NCBI RefSeq assembly: GCF_022965805.1
Contig: NC_133105.1
Coordinates: forward strand, 3,968,001-4,032,000
DNA from: Primulina eburnea
Lineage: Eukaryota; Streptophyta; Magnoliopsida; Lamiales; Gesneriaceae
Length of the DNA stretch: 64,000 bases
Direction of reading: 5' to 3'
This document shows positions 1-11,262 of the stretch, piece after piece (positions within the stretch are counted from its first letter, which is position 1; each line of letters opens with the position of its first letter). The position numbers and the translations under genes are program-made. Under the pieces are notes generated by a model. That model was not told the origin of the DNA. It ran no database searches and saw nothing but the letters and a program-made list of their open reading frames with translations.

Positions 1-156
1 GATGTTCATGATGACGCCTACGATCGTCCTGGTCACCTCAACGACCTACACTCCCCTGACTACTCTCATCACCAAAGTGGTCAGCCATCGCTACAAGATA
101 GAATGGGGAAAATGGTAAAATGGTCAACAGAATCTATATCCCAAAATCATATGCAT

Positions 157-168
157 GCTCTGATACCA
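157..168 (-). other. tRNA-Met primer-binding site
   Basis: On the minus strand TGGTATCAGAGC follows the LTR end after four bases. It matches the usual plant initiator-tRNA-Met priming site, which fixes the orientation of the element. Confidence 0.8.
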
Positions 169-1182
169 TAAATGTAGTGACCCGTTCCAGAATCACCTAC
201 TAATCAAGAACTAAGCATGCAATTAACTTAATTAATAATAATCAGAGATAACAGCGAAAAAATGGCCAACGACAATAGTTATACAACCCAATCGAAATCA
301 GAACAACTCAAAACAAATATATTCGGTACAACCATATTGAATAGAATAGTACTGAAAACTAAACCAACCAGCTACTCACTGTCCTCCTCCTGCTCCTCCT
401 GAGCCATCCAACCTGAGGCCTGCCCCGTGGGAATGGGGTGTCCAAGATAAACAAAACCGAGGACGTGAGCGATATGAACGCCCAGCACAAAAGCATGAGT
501 ATAAAAACCTATATGAAATGCACATGCTATGATATGATACCAGGGTAGTCAAGAAACAGGAGTCACAAAGGATCTCAAAATGCTCAGTCTAGAGGCGCCA
601 AGTGGATAGTGCCGCGCGGTACTCCTCTGGGTCACTGCATCCACTACAAGATCAGACGTGGACCTAAAATGTCCCGGATCACCGAAGCCCTCCGGACCCG
701 TCGGCCACTGTGTACTCTCGGTGTCCATGCGTCCACAAGACAGGGCTGAGCGGCCCCAAGATATAGCTTATCTCGAAAGAGATACAGCTCAACAGTAAAG
801 GCTATCTCGAAGGAGATACGGCTCAACATGAAATGCAACATGCATCATAAAGCGTGACATAATAGCATGTATTATATGACATATAATAATGCAGCAGATA
901 ATCATGCAACACATATATGAATGTATACTCAACCAGGATATCTCGGATAGTACTTTCGTACCTCTATCACTGCAATCCTAACAATCAGTCCTAGACTCAC
1001 GCCTGCGTCCGCCGTCAGCCCACTGATGCCGCTAGCTCCCAACTAGAGCACAGCTCCGCTACAATACCAGCAGCTCCCCGCTAGTGCCCGAACCTCGGAA
1101 AAAGACTAGAAACTTGTCAGAAACGACTTAAACTCTCTGAAACGCTCTGAAATGGCGAGTCACAAATGAAGCCTCGCGCCTC

Positions 1183-1190
1183 TATTTATA
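1183..1190 (-). promoter_or_regulatory. TATA box of the LTR promoter
   Basis: The minus strand reads GGCTATAAATAGAGG, a canonical plant TATA box. It lies immediately downstream of the palindrome array, placing the R-region start near 1150-1160. Confidence 0.65.
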
Positions 1191-1197
1191 GCCAATG

Positions 1198-1482
1198 TTC
1201 GGACGCTCCGAACCACTTCGTACGATCCGATCCGGTACACTTCGGACGGTCCGAACCCTGATCGGACGATCCGAACCTTGCATGACTTCCACGAGTACAG
1301 CCACCTGTCTCGGACGATCCGAACCCCGATCGGACGATCCGAACTTTACCACGTGTCCAGAACCCTTCCACGTGTCCAGAATCCTTCCACGTCTTCCAGC
1401 CACCTGTCTCGGACGGTCCGAACCACCTTCGGACGCTCCGAACCCGCTTCGGACGATCCGAACCCGGTTCGGTCCTTCCGAT
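1198..1482 (-). promoter_or_regulatory. Array of about ten 15-bp palindromes in LTR U3
   Basis: Eight close copies of TTCGGACGATCCGAA (central bases vary) lie at 1198-1212, 1241-1255, 1261-1275, 1309-1323, 1329-1343, 1408-1422, 1428-1442 and 1448-1462. Two weaker copies lie near 1217 and 1468. Between them CCACGTGTCC, a G-box/ABRE-like core, occurs twice (about 1350-1380). Position just upstream of the TATA box suggests an enhancer; the binding factor is unknown. Confidence 0.6.
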
Positions 1483-1540
1483 CCTACCGAAAATATAATT
1501 AATCCAATAATTAACTCAAATTAAGAATCGGGTTACTACA

Positions 1541-4500
1541 TTATCACCACCTGAAGTTGGCGCACTCTTGTTATCTCATGAAGCACGACTTGATGCCTAC
1601 AATCTTAATACCAGCAACACATCAAACTCCATCAATGCAGCCATTTCTTTCATCAAAAGAAGATTGAAACCCAACAATCCTTTTCAAACTCTAGAGGACG
1701 TGGCCGAGGTAGAAATACCAGAGGGGTAGACGAGGATGGCACAACAACAATGGTCGCCCAATATGTCAAATCTGTGGAATACCAGGGCATGTTGCTGAAA
1801 TATGCTACTACCGTTTTGAAAAAGATTTTGTGCCAAAATCTCGACAACCAACACAAAACTTTAACAGGTCTCCTCCGTCCAATCTACCAGCAGCCGCCCT
1901 TGCCACTGCCTCTTCTGAATCAGCAACTGAAGATTGGTGGTACCCTGATTCAGGTGCCTCACATCATGTTACAAACGAGCTTGGAAATCTCACTCTTGGG
2001 ACAGAGTATTCTGGTAATGGTAAAGTCCAAATGGGAAATGGTGCAGGTTTATCAATCTCACATATCGGACATTCCAAATTTCGACCACCTTTTTCCTCAA
2101 ATCCTTTTCTACTGAAGAATCTACTTTGTGTTCCTTATATTACCAAAAATCTCCTCAGTGTTAGCAAGTTTGCCCATGATAATTGTGTCTTTTTTTAATT
2201 TCATCCACGTTTTTGTCTTGTGAAGGATCTAGCAACACAGATGGTTCTTCTTCGAGGAACTTTACATGATGGGCTATATAGGTTCAACCTTGGGACACCT
2301 CTTCCTGGACTATCTTCTTCAGCAGCTTGTCCCAGTACCAATCTCTTATCTGCAAAGTCCCCTACCCTTTTACAGCATTCAATCAAAATGTCTAGTAGCA
2401 TGTTAAATCAATGGCATTCTAGATTAGGCCATCCGTCTTTACCTAATATGAAACAAGTTCTATTACGTTGTAATGTGTCTATTCCCAGAAATGAAATATT
2501 TACATTTTGTTCAGCGTGTGCTCTTGGTAAAAGCCATCATCTCCCTTTTCCCACATCACAAACCAAATTTTCAGCACCTCTTGAACTTATTTATTCTGAT
2601 GTTTGGGGGCCTGCACACACTGTATCTAGAAATGGCTTCAAGTTCTATGTTAGTTTCGTTGATGCCTTTAGTAGATTTACATGGATATACTTTCTCACCT
2701 ATAAATCTGAAGTAACCAAAGCCTTTTTACACTTCAAAACACATGTTGAAACTCAACTTGATAGGAAAATCAAAGCCATTCAAACCGATTGGGGAGGGGA
2801 GTTTCAAGCCTTAACATCATTTCTTCAAACCCATGGGATTAATCATCGGGTTTCCTGTCCTCACACATCACAGCAGAACGGTGTTGTTGAACGCAAACAC
2901 AGACACATTGCTGAAGTAGGTCTATCTCTTCTTGCACATGCATCCATGCCCTTAAAATTTTGGGATGATGCTTTTCTCACTGCCGTTTATCTCATTAATC
3001 GCCTTCCAACTCCTGTTCTTAACAAAGATATCCCTCTTCATAAGCTATACAACAAACTTCCAGATTTATCTTTTCTCAAAACCTTTGGATGCTTGTGTTT
3101 CCCATGTCTTAGAGATTACAACAAACATAAACTCGCTCTTCGATCCACTCCTTGCACATTTATTGGATATAGTGTCAAACATAAAGGGTATAAATGTTTG
3201 AGTTCGGATGGCAGATTATACATTTCTCGTCATGTTACATTTGACGAACATACATTTCCCTACTCTCAACACAACACCTCTTCAACCCCTACACTACAAT
3301 CTAAATCTACATCTCGTTTATTTCTTCCGCAGCTCTCGGTTCCTCTATCCTCGGATCCTTTAAATTTCCCGCCACCCACTACTATCTCTATGAGTCCACA
3401 ACCTTCTCCAATCTCTACCACATTTGTTTCTGACCCATCAGCCACCGTCCCTCTGCCCATCATCTCAACAAACTCTGATCATTCTCACAAGAACTCCCAT
3501 TCAATGACAACTCGTTCGAAGGCTGGTATTTTCAAGCCTAAAGTCTACCTAACAGATAGCTCTCTTCCTTGGGAACCCTCAACATTTCGTGAAGCTTGCT
3601 CTCATCCAGAATGGTGCAAAGCTATGGAGTCTGAATATCAGGCTCTCTTACAAAACCACACCTGGTCTCTGGTTCCCACACCTCCTCATACTCCCATAAT
3701 CGGCTGCAAATGGGTTTTTAAAACAAAAACAAATCCAGATGGCTCAGTTGCTCGTCACAAAGCAAGACTTGTCGCCAAGGGTTATTCTCAAACTCCTGGT
3801 CTTGATTACACTGAAACTTTCAGCCATGTGGTCAAACCAACAACTATCCGATTGGTTCTTACTATTGCCGTTTTTTATGGCTGGCATATCACTCAAATTG
3901 ATGTCAACAATGCCTTTCTTCATGGCAATCTCACTGAGGTAGTATATATGTGCCAACCACCAGGCTTTGAAGTTATCACCACGTCTTCACCTCTTGTTTG
4001 CAAACTAAACAAAGCCCTTTATGGGCTGAAACAAGCCCCAAGAGCTTGGTTTGACAGATTACATGACACACTCCATCTTATGGGATTCACCAACTCTCGT
4101 GCTGATTCTTCCTTATTTATCAAAAAGGATGCTCACTCTGTTGTTTATATTCTTATATATGTCGATGACATTCTCATTACAGGCAGTGACAGTCACCAAA
4201 TTCAGAATATTATTCAACAGCTCAGAAATAAGTTTGCACTTAAGGAACTTGGTGATCTTTCTTACTTTCTAGGAATTGAAGTACACAAATCTGCCAGTAC
4301 TTCTCTGTTGCTTACACAGACAAAATATGCTCGGGACTTACTCTCAAAAACAAAGATGCTTCAAGCCAAACCTTCTCCTACTCCAATGATTACTAGTCTC
4401 AAATTATCTTCACAAAATGGGGATGTGTTTGAGGATCCTACTTTGTATCGTAGCACAGTTGGTGCTCTTCAATACTTGACTATAACAAGACCTGACATTG

Positions 4501-5273
4501 CTTTTAGTGTCAATAAAGTATGTCAATTTATGCAGCATCCTCTCATTTCTCATTGGAAAGCTGTTAAAAGAATATTACGCTACATTGCTGGCACACTCGA
4601 CTATGGTATTCGCCTTAATGCTACTTCTAAGTTTGCTCTTCATGGATATTGTGATGCAGACTGGGGGAGTGATCCTGATGATCGCCGCTCCACTTCCGGT
4701 TACTGCTGGTTTTTTGGCACATCACCTATTTCTTGGAGTTCTAAGAAGCAATCTGTTGTTTCTCGTTCAAGTACAGAAGCAGAATATAGAAGCCTTGCAA
4801 ATGCTACTTCTGAATTATTATGGCTCCACTCCTTGTTATCTGACTTACATGTCTCCATCTCCACTACACCTGTGCTCTGGTGTGACAACTTAAGTACAAT
4901 TGCGTTAAGTGCAAACCCAGTACTTCATGCTCGCACCAAACATCTTGAACTTGATCTTCACTTTGTCCGTGAAAAGGTTTTATCGAAGTCTCTGTCAGTT
5001 CGTCATGTCCCCTCGTTTGATCAAACGGCAGACATATTAACCAAGCCACTCTCTGCTGCTACTTTTCATCACTTACGATCCAAACTCAACATGGATTTTA
5101 CCTCCCCGATGAGTTTGAGGGGGCAAGATAAAGGATCTACAATACTAAAGCCCAAAGCAATACCAAAGCCCAAAATAATTGAGAAGCCAAGCCCATCCAA
5201 GATAGCAAGATTATGCAATGGATGTACATCCGATCCAATTAAAAGATCATTCCAGAACAAAGGAATTGGTTAA
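1541..5273 (+). pseudogene. Ty1/copia gag-pol polyprotein, 5'-truncated and mutated
   Basis: Domains in order: a gag C-terminus with a CCHC knuckle (C-x2-C-x4-H-x4-C at about 1764-1806); an aspartic protease with DSGAS (about 1948); GAG-pre-integrase with RLGHPS (about 2425); an integrase core; reverse transcriptase with YVDD (about 4158); and RNase H with STEAEYRSLA (about 4772-4801). It begins abruptly at 1541, where the gypsy-like LTR interrupts it, so N-terminal gag and the 5' LTR are outside the window. Breaks: frameshifts near 1645 and near 1724, and an in-frame TAA at 2196-2198 replacing what is normally an acidic codon. From 2199 to 5273 the frame is open, ending in a low-complexity Pro/Lys tail read into the 3' non-coding region. 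It could no longer make a full polyprotein. Confidence 0.9.
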
Positions 5274-5430
5274 TTTGTTGTAACAAACTATTAGATTCCA
5301 TTACAGATGTCAAATTCTTAGTGACGCTCTTTGTACTTAAATAGTGTAAATGTGTTTCGTGCAAATCAATAATATGGGATGAATTCATTTTCCCAAAAAC
5401 TCAATATTTTTCTATTCGTTACTTTTCTTT
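5100..5430 (+). repeat. Probable 3' LTR region of the decayed copia element
   Basis: A purine tract (GAGTTTGAGGGGGCA, about 5109-5123) resembles a polypurine tract. After it come TTAAATAG, TATA-like, near 5337 and AATAA near 5369, as in short copia LTRs. No 5' LTR is available for comparison, so the boundaries are uncertain. The sequence ends where the F-box-flank homology starts near 5435. Confidence 0.45.
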
Positions 5431-5434
5431 AACT

Positions 5435-5566
5435 ACGACTCCCGGCGATATTTTGTTCCGGAACAGATCGGTATTGAATCTTGCAGCTTCTGTAAGCGTC
5501 GACAAGGACAAACAACATGACAGCAATCTCGGCAAGGGGAAGAAGAACTGTAACTTCAGGCCGAAC
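5435..5566 (-). pseudogene. Orphan 5' flank of a lost F-box gene copy
   Basis: This stretch is nearly identical to the 5' flank of F-box genes A (about 11403-11534) and B (about 40690-40817), in the same orientation as A. The copia 3' end cuts one side. On the other side it changes at 5566 into the terminus of the hAT-like repeat. No F-box coding sequence follows, so it marks a deleted or rearranged copy. Confidence 0.7.
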
Positions 5567-6545
5567 AATTTCGAGTTGTCTAATCGAGTTAAAATTGACA
5601 CTCCTATATTTTAACATTAAAAAACTTATATTACAAAATATTAATTTTGACAAAAAAAATATTATTTTACATTTAAAACTAATACTTTGAATGTAAAAAG
5701 TAATATTTTTTAGTTAAATCAACATATCATATAAAGTAATATTTTTAATATAAACAATAATATATTTTCAATTAAAATTAATATTTTTGACATAGCAAAG
5801 AAGCATATATTATTAAATATATGTTAATACTTTTAACATAAAACGTGACTATTTGTTTAAATGCAAAAAAATCAAGATTATATTCATATAATGCAATAAT
5901 TCAAAAATTATTAAAATCATATATTATAAATTAATATTTTTAACATAAAAAAATATTTTCGAGATAAAATAAACCTATATTACAAAATAATAATTTTGAT
6001 ATATAAAGTAAGTAAAAATTAATAATTTTGATATAAAAATTAAAATTTTATATAAAAAACTTATATTATAAATTATATTTTTGATATAAAAAATTATAAT
6101 TTTGCAGTAAAAAACTAATATTTTGGATCCAAAAAGTAATATTTTTAAGATAAATTGGCATATAATATTTTTTCAATGAAACTAATACTTTTAAATCAAA
6201 TAAACATATACCACAGAATAAAACTTTTGAAATTAAAAACAATATTTTTTATTTAAACAAATATATATTAAAAATAATATTTTGGACCAAAATAAATATG
6301 TTTGCAGAGAAAACTATATTTTTTATCTAAAAATTAACAATTTAATTCAAATAACCATATATTATAAATTAACAGTTTTAATATAAAAGTATTATTTTGT
6401 TAGTGAAAACTAATAATTTTGGTAGAATAAAGTAACACTTTTGCGTCAAAATAAGCATATATTATAAAGTAATAATTTTTTTATATAAAAAGTAATATGT
6501 TTAATGTAAAAAATAATATTTTTGACATAAATATTAATATTTAAA
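5567..6545. repeat. AT-rich degenerate repeat tract
   Basis: The start (5567-5606) is the end of the hAT-like repeat seen complete at 43378-43911. The remainder is an extremely AT-rich patchwork of 30-45 bp degenerate units with the flavour of ACATATATTATAAATTAATA and TTTTGACATAAAA. Related tracts occur at 7550-8160, 15930-16276, 33715-33935, 43190-44290 and 56590-56915. No coding potential seen. Confidence 0.6.
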
Positions 6546-7542
6546 TAGAGGTCTCAATTTGGAAGGGTCAAATCAGTTCGGGTCGGGTTGACTAGGGGGT
6601 ATGTTGTACCGAAAATCTTATACCGTGTATCGTATCGAAAATTTCGGTATAAAAAAATTCATACCGATACCGTACCGAAAATTTCGGTATATACCGAAAA
6701 TCGGCATACCGAAATTTTTGGTAAATATAACTAGCATACCGATTATACCGAAATTGAATGGTATACCGAAATTTCGGTACGGTATCGATATATACCGTTT
6801 TATACCGAAAAAAACATTACATTTTAAAATTTTATGAATTTATTTTTTTAAAATATTATATATTTCAAAAAAATCGGTATTCCGGTATATATCGAAATTT
6901 TCAAATTGCATACTGTTATTGTACCGAAAAATTCGGTATTCTTACCTTACCGTACTGTACCGAAATCTTCGGTATACCGAAAATTCGATATTTTTCGGTA
7001 CGGTAATCTCGGTATACCGAAAATTCGGTATTTTTTCCCACTCATAGGGTTGACACGTGATAGTATTAAAAACTGTTCAACCCGAACTCGACTCAAACCT
7101 GAACCAACCGGAAAACTCCCAACCCGATTTTGAATTTTCTTAATAATATTTTAATTTAAATACAAAATAGTAAAATCTCCGATATATTAAGTTTGAAAAT
7201 TTAATTGTAGAAAATTAAAAATATATTTATTAAATCAAATAAATAATTGTTTAAAAATATATACAAAATAATATCAAATGATGGATATTTATGATATAAA
7301 TATATAATACTTTTTTTTTCAAATATGCAATATATAAAATGTAGGCAATATTATTAATTATATATATTTTTAAAAAAATTAAAATTTTCGGGTCAACCTA
7401 TCCGATTACTTTTCCGGGTCAGATATCAGGTCTAACCTGATCTGACCCGAACTCGAAAACCCCAACCAATTGACCAAACCTGTTATTTTTCTGGCCAAAC
7501 CGTTTCGAGTTGTCGAATCGAGTTAAATTTTGACACTTCCTA
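6546..7542. mobile_element. hAT-like non-autonomous element, with a second one nested
   Basis: Ends are TAGAGGTCTCAATTTGG and, inverted, TAGGAAGTGTCAAAATTT, the diverged termini of the element complete at 43378-43911. Flanking 8-mers TATTTAAA and TATTTTAA differ at one base and suit an hAT target duplication. A 455-bp element is inserted at 6593-7047. The interior has repeated GGGTTGACC/CCGAACTCGA-type motifs and no ORF of note. Confidence 0.65.
6593..7047. mobile_element. hAT-like MITE built of CGGTATACCG palindromes
   Basis: A 455-bp element with ends TAGGGGGTAT and (inverted) TATGAGTGGG, flanked by a perfect 8-bp duplication GGGTTGAC (6585-6592 and 7048-7055). The paralogous site near 16311 reads GGGTTGACACGTG without the insert, confirming the borders. 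Its interior is an iteration of CCGAAAATTTCGGTATACCG-type inverted units. Truncated relatives lie at 26048-26412 and 57691-58047; related elements lie at 28830-29273 and 60473-60916. Confidence 0.8.
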
Positions 7543-7628
7543 TATTTTAACATTAAAAAACATATATTACAAAATATTAATTTTGACATAAAAAATACTA
7601 ATTTTACATTTAAAACTAATATTTTGAA

Positions 7629-7807
7629 GGCAAAAATTTGTGTGAGAAGGTACGGGTCGAATTTGTGAGACGAGTATCTTATTTGGGTCATCCATGAAAA
7701 AGTATTACTTTTTAAGCTAATAGTATTACTTTTTATTGTGAATATGTGTATGATTGACACGTCTCACATATTAATATCAGTGAGACGGTCTCACATGAGA
7801 TCCACTC
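7629..7807. mobile_element. Mutator-like MITE, GTGAGAC family
   Basis: A 179-bp element starting GGCAAAAATTTGTGTGAG and ending CTCACATGAGATCCACTC, with the subterminal motif GTGAGACGGTCTCAC. It is the reverse of the family members at 17036-17674 and the counterpart of 56920-57101 in unit C. The target duplication has decayed here. Confidence 0.7.
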
Positions 7808-8160
7808 TACTTAAAAGTAATATTTTTTAGTTAAATCAACATATCATATAAAGTAATATTTTTAATATAAAAAATAATATATTTTCAATGAAAATTAATA
7901 TTTTTGACATAGCAAAAAAACATATATTATTAAATAATACTTAAAAAAATTCATTAACCAAACACATATTGAGAAGATACTTTGACAAATAATAATACAT
8001 TTGTGAATAAAACTAATATTTTAATTTATAAAAAAAATTCATTCAATGAATGCATATGTTACAAATTAATATTTTTATAATAAAAACTAATATTTTTAAT
8101 GTTAAAATTAATATTTTTCAATCAAATAAACATATATCACATATTAATATTTTTTCAATC
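7808..8160. repeat. AT-rich degenerate repeat tract
   Basis: Same kind of AT-rich degenerate units as 5607-6545. Unit B (33715-33935) and unit C (56590-56915, inverted) carry the same tract in the same place relative to the NBS-LRR remnant. Confidence 0.5.
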
Positions 8161-8282
8161 AATGATGGGATTTTTCGAATTTAGACAAAAATAGAAATGA
8201 CATAAAACTCTTATTATTATGCAAATAATTAATCACTCCATATTGGAATAAAATTATAACATTCAAATAAGTCATCTTATTT

Positions 8283-8425
8283 CTAACTTTGATTCCAAAC
8301 CAAAACTTGGGAAACATGCGCAAGCTTCCTCCCAATCCCTTCTTCATATTTCTGCACAGCAATTCTCCTCGTGAATTTTTCCGACATTGCATTGAACACC
8401 ATAAGTTTGTATCTTGCAAAGCAAG
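8283..8425 (-). pseudogene. NBS-LRR C-terminal remnant, copy A
   Basis: On the minus strand a short frame ending at TAG (8285-8283) encodes a tail of the kind found at the end of CC-NBS-LRR proteins, with the pattern KLMVFNAMSE...GIGRKL...VSQVLVW. Only some 45 codons remain. The upstream side joins unrelated sequence at about 8410, where copy B keeps about 200 bp more. No NB-ARC domain is present anywhere in the window. Confidence 0.45.
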
Positions 8426-8430
8426 GCACA

Positions 8431-9264
8431 TTTTCTTTCAAAATGAATTTACTTTATAGCATATTCTTGAGAACAACTCAACCATTGAAACGTGCAAGTC
8501 AAGATATTTGAATTACTCAGTTAGCATTTGTCACGACTTTTCATTTGAGGGCTGGATCATGTGCTTCTTTCCTTCGTTCGTACATAATTTTGGTTATTTT
8601 GCTTTCAGATTTCGATTGCATTATCACCCGTCCTTGTTAGACGAATTATATTCCAATTTTTGTTAATGGTCAATTGATAGTTTGATGTCTGATTTGTGGT
8701 GATAAGATATTATCTGAAAATAAGGAGAGATTTTCACCAAACAAAGTAAAAAATTTGAGGATTGGTCTAAAAATGACTGGTAATATGAAGTGTCATTGTG
8801 TTTATAGAAGAATTTTGGTTTGGGGGAATTTAGAGTTTCAACATATGAATATACAAAAATTTATTTCTTATTATTATAGTGTTCATTAAAGAGGTTACAT
8901 CCAAATTACCCTTTGTTAAATTTATTGTTTATTATTACAATATAATAAATCCTCTCATAGAACGGAATCACTTGAACTGCAAAGACTTCGGTGTTCTTCT
9001 TTCGAACTTGCATGAAAGAAAATACAAAGAACATGTCAACAAATTTGTATAGCAAACTAAAACACTATGTCAAACAAAATTGCGACCGAGGGAACAAAGA
9101 CATATAAGATGCATCATTTCCAAGTTGGAGCCTCAGATTACTACAGAAATAAATTAATAAAAAAAGATATAATATAATTCAAAATAAGACCATATAGGAC
9201 GACAGTACCGAACATCAACAATCAAAATAATTAAGTCTCAAATTTTGTGAAACGCCACTCTTCC
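8431..9264. other. Intergenic sequence 3' of F-box A, no gene seen
   Basis: AT-rich sequence shared with units B (34375-34754 and 38147-38573) and C (55527-56330, inverted). No open frame is conserved among the three copies. It includes the F-box 3' untranslated region; poly(A)-type motifs are too common in this AT-rich DNA to call. Confidence 0.4.
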
Positions 9265-11262
9265 TCATTCGTACCAAATCATGGTGTTCACATGAGCTGT
9301 GGGATGACATTTTCGAGCACTTTTTTCGAACTGAAACGATTGAATTTCTCTTGTCCGGACATTATAAGCTGCCCAAAGTTTCTCAGAACCAGAAATTCCA
9401 AATAGAAACACCTCGCCACCAGCTAACACACCAAAGAGTTCGACTGATTTCAAGCTTTTGAATCTGTCACTCAGAGGTTTCAAATCGGAGCTAAGCAACT
9501 TGGTCCACTCTCCAGTTTCTGGGTTCATTTCCATAACTTCCATCAAATACCCACGTGACTCTGGAAGTTTGGACAGATGACAACAGGATAGATTACGACC
9601 CATCGCTAGAGGCACAGACATAAATGGATCATATACAGTCTGAACAAACTCATAAACGATTTCAGTATCTAAATTCAGTGTCACAACACGGGATTCGCCG
9701 ATCCAGTGCACATAGCCATGAGTAGGAAATGGATGATAACGTAATGCTTCTCGACCTAGCTTCGATAGGTGTTGCACGTCAAGGTGCCTCCAAACATTAT
9801 CAACGCCAAGTGTCAGCACATATATACCTGATCGAGAATTGGGAGTATACGAGCGCACCGCTTTATACTTCATCGAAGCCTCAGCAAATGCTAAAGTTGT
9901 CCCGAGTACTACACTTGAGTCATATGGCAGAGGTTCATGTTGTTTTGTCAAGGGATTGATAATAGAAAGAACGTGATGGTCTCCTTTATTGCCAAGAACG
10001 TGATGGTCTCCTTTATCGCCGGTGAAGGTCAACACTAAACCATTAACACTGCTGCCACGTAAATAAAAATCCCTGCAGTCAAACTTGCATGTCTCAAGAC
10101 GACCTTGTCGAATTTCAACATAAATCCCATTCGTGGGTTTGAGATTTTCCATGATTATGATTCCAGGGGTTGAATTTTGAAGATGATCGCAAATGAATTT
10201 TTTTGTACTGATTATTAAGTTCCAAGCTCCGCAGACATGCGTGATCACATCATGTATAACATGCGCTGGAAGACGTAAAAGAATTTCGAAAAATATCTCC
10301 GAAGGAAGACATCTCCAATGATTCTTCCCCGCGCACCTCTTGCAAGGATAGAAGAACATTTTATTGAGATTATCCACCTGTGTAATTTTACAGAAAATCA
10401 CACTATATTGACATATAAATATCCACCGCAAAGTGGAAAAATCATTCGGTAGATAAAATCTAGGATAATCATAAAGCACAATGTCATTAATTCCTTAAAG
10501 ATTGAAAAAATTTAGACTTCCAGTCGTGAAATTCAAACGGCCAATATCACGATTTACTTGAACAAATCAAAATATATTTTTTCCCCCGTTAAAATACCTA
10601 CTACGAAGATACATCTAGTATTTTATCCGGTTTGCCAAACTACAAGCACACCATGTTCAACTCGATCTCAAAACAAATGTCAATAATCTGAAAAAAAATT
10701 CTATAAAATTTTCATCATATAAAATTAGCACAAAAAAATTTAAACTTGGGAAATCTATAGAAGAATATTAATCCTCTATTTTAATGTATACTTACCTTTA
10801 AAAATGATGTGAAAAATCAATCAATAATCTGAAAAAAAACTAATATTTTCATCATAGAAAATCAGCACAGAAAGACTAAAACTTGGGGAACAGAAAGATG
10901 AATATTAATCCTTTATTTTGATTTATAATTACCTCCAAAAATTATGCCAAATCAATCAATAATCTAAAAGGTCTAATCTTTTCATCATAGAAGAAAATTA
11001 GCAAAGAAAGATATAAACTTGGGAAATCGAAAGAAGAATATTAATCCTCTATTATAATTTATAACAATTACCTCCAAAAGAGACGCCAAATCAATAATCT
11101 AAAAGTTTTAATCTTTTCATCACATAAAATTAGCACAGAAAGATTTAAACTTGAATATTAATCCTTCGTTATAATTACCTCCATGTTCGTTTCACTGACA
11201 TCATCTGCATTGACCATCGGATCCGCCAAGTATTTCGATCGGGAATACTTAATCCGTGACAT
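9265..11262 (-). CDS. F-box/FBA-type protein, copy A (two exons)
   Basis: A probable SCF E3 ubiquitin-ligase substrate adaptor. Exon 1 is 11262-11179 (28 codons, start MSRIKYSRSK), the intron is 11178-10378 (GT...AG), and exon 2 is 10377-9265; the phase-0 joint gives about 398 residues. The N-terminus is basic, followed by a short Cys-rich PCKRCAGKNHW stretch, then an F-box (LPSEIFFEILLRLPAHVIHD..., residues about 48-95) that should bind SKP1. The C-terminal 300 residues look like an F-box-associated domain (INPLTKQHEPLP motif). I chose this start because all three paralogues keep the 28-codon exon, donor and acceptor. Starting inside the intron at 10479 would add an unconserved hydrophobic leader. 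Relative to B and C it has nine extra residues from an in-frame repeat of a GDHHVL-containing segment (about 9960-10015). The substrate is unknown. Confidence 0.85.
10720..11178 (-). repeat. Intronic minisatellite of F-box A
   Basis: The 5' part of the intron holds about four imperfect repeats of 115-140 bp. Most repeat the splice-donor context GGAG/GTAATT (real donor at 11178, donor-like copies at 11071 and 10932), followed by AGGATTAATATTC, CCCAAGTTTA and TGATGAAAAGATTA-type blocks. The same array is in B (about 40010-40464) and C (53641-54130). Confidence 0.7.

Larger units (their letters stand above)
1..1540 (-). mobile_element. Gypsy-like LTR retrotransposon, 5' end only
   Basis: Read on the minus strand, this is the 5' end of an LTR element: a long LTR (173-1540), a tRNA-Met primer-binding site (157-168), a short leader, and a gag-like start codon at 88-86. 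The rest of the element lies beyond the left edge. The gag-like frame meets TGA at 40-38, its 17th codon; a CGA to TGA change would explain it, since a basic, hydrophilic frame continues afterwards, so this copy looks defective. Long LTRs with a tRNA-Met site suit Ty3/gypsy chromoviruses, but no pol domain is visible, so the superfamily is inference. It sits inside the gag part of the copia element that begins at 1541, so it is the younger of the two. Confidence 0.7.
173..1540 (-). repeat. Long terminal repeat (5' LTR of minus-strand element)
   Basis: The 1,368-bp LTR starts TGTAGTAACCCG on the minus strand and ends CGGGTCACTACA, a near-perfect 12-base terminal inverted repeat with TG...CA ends. 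In transcription order it holds an array of GC-rich palindromes (U3), a TATA box, and a long R/U5 region down to the primer-binding site. No other copy is in the window, so its age cannot be judged. The short reading frames across 1182-1524 come from the palindrome array and are not genes. Confidence 0.8.

Noticed and set aside
1195..1524. Overlapping open frames of 60-109 codons on both strands
   Set aside because: They arise from the palindrome array of the LTR; composition is repetitive (GRSEP-type) and there is no gene context.
9265..10479. Single-exon F-box ORF starting at 10479 (and 39722, 54282 in the other copies)
   Set aside because: The upstream extension is AT-rich intron, differs between copies and contains the conserved AG acceptor; the 28-codon exon 1 fits in phase in all three.
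9265..11262. S-locus F-box (SLF) with an S-RNase-like partner
   Set aside because: The F-box sequence and N-terminus do not look like SLF, and the partner gene has an exonuclease fold, not a T2 RNase with its CAS motifs.
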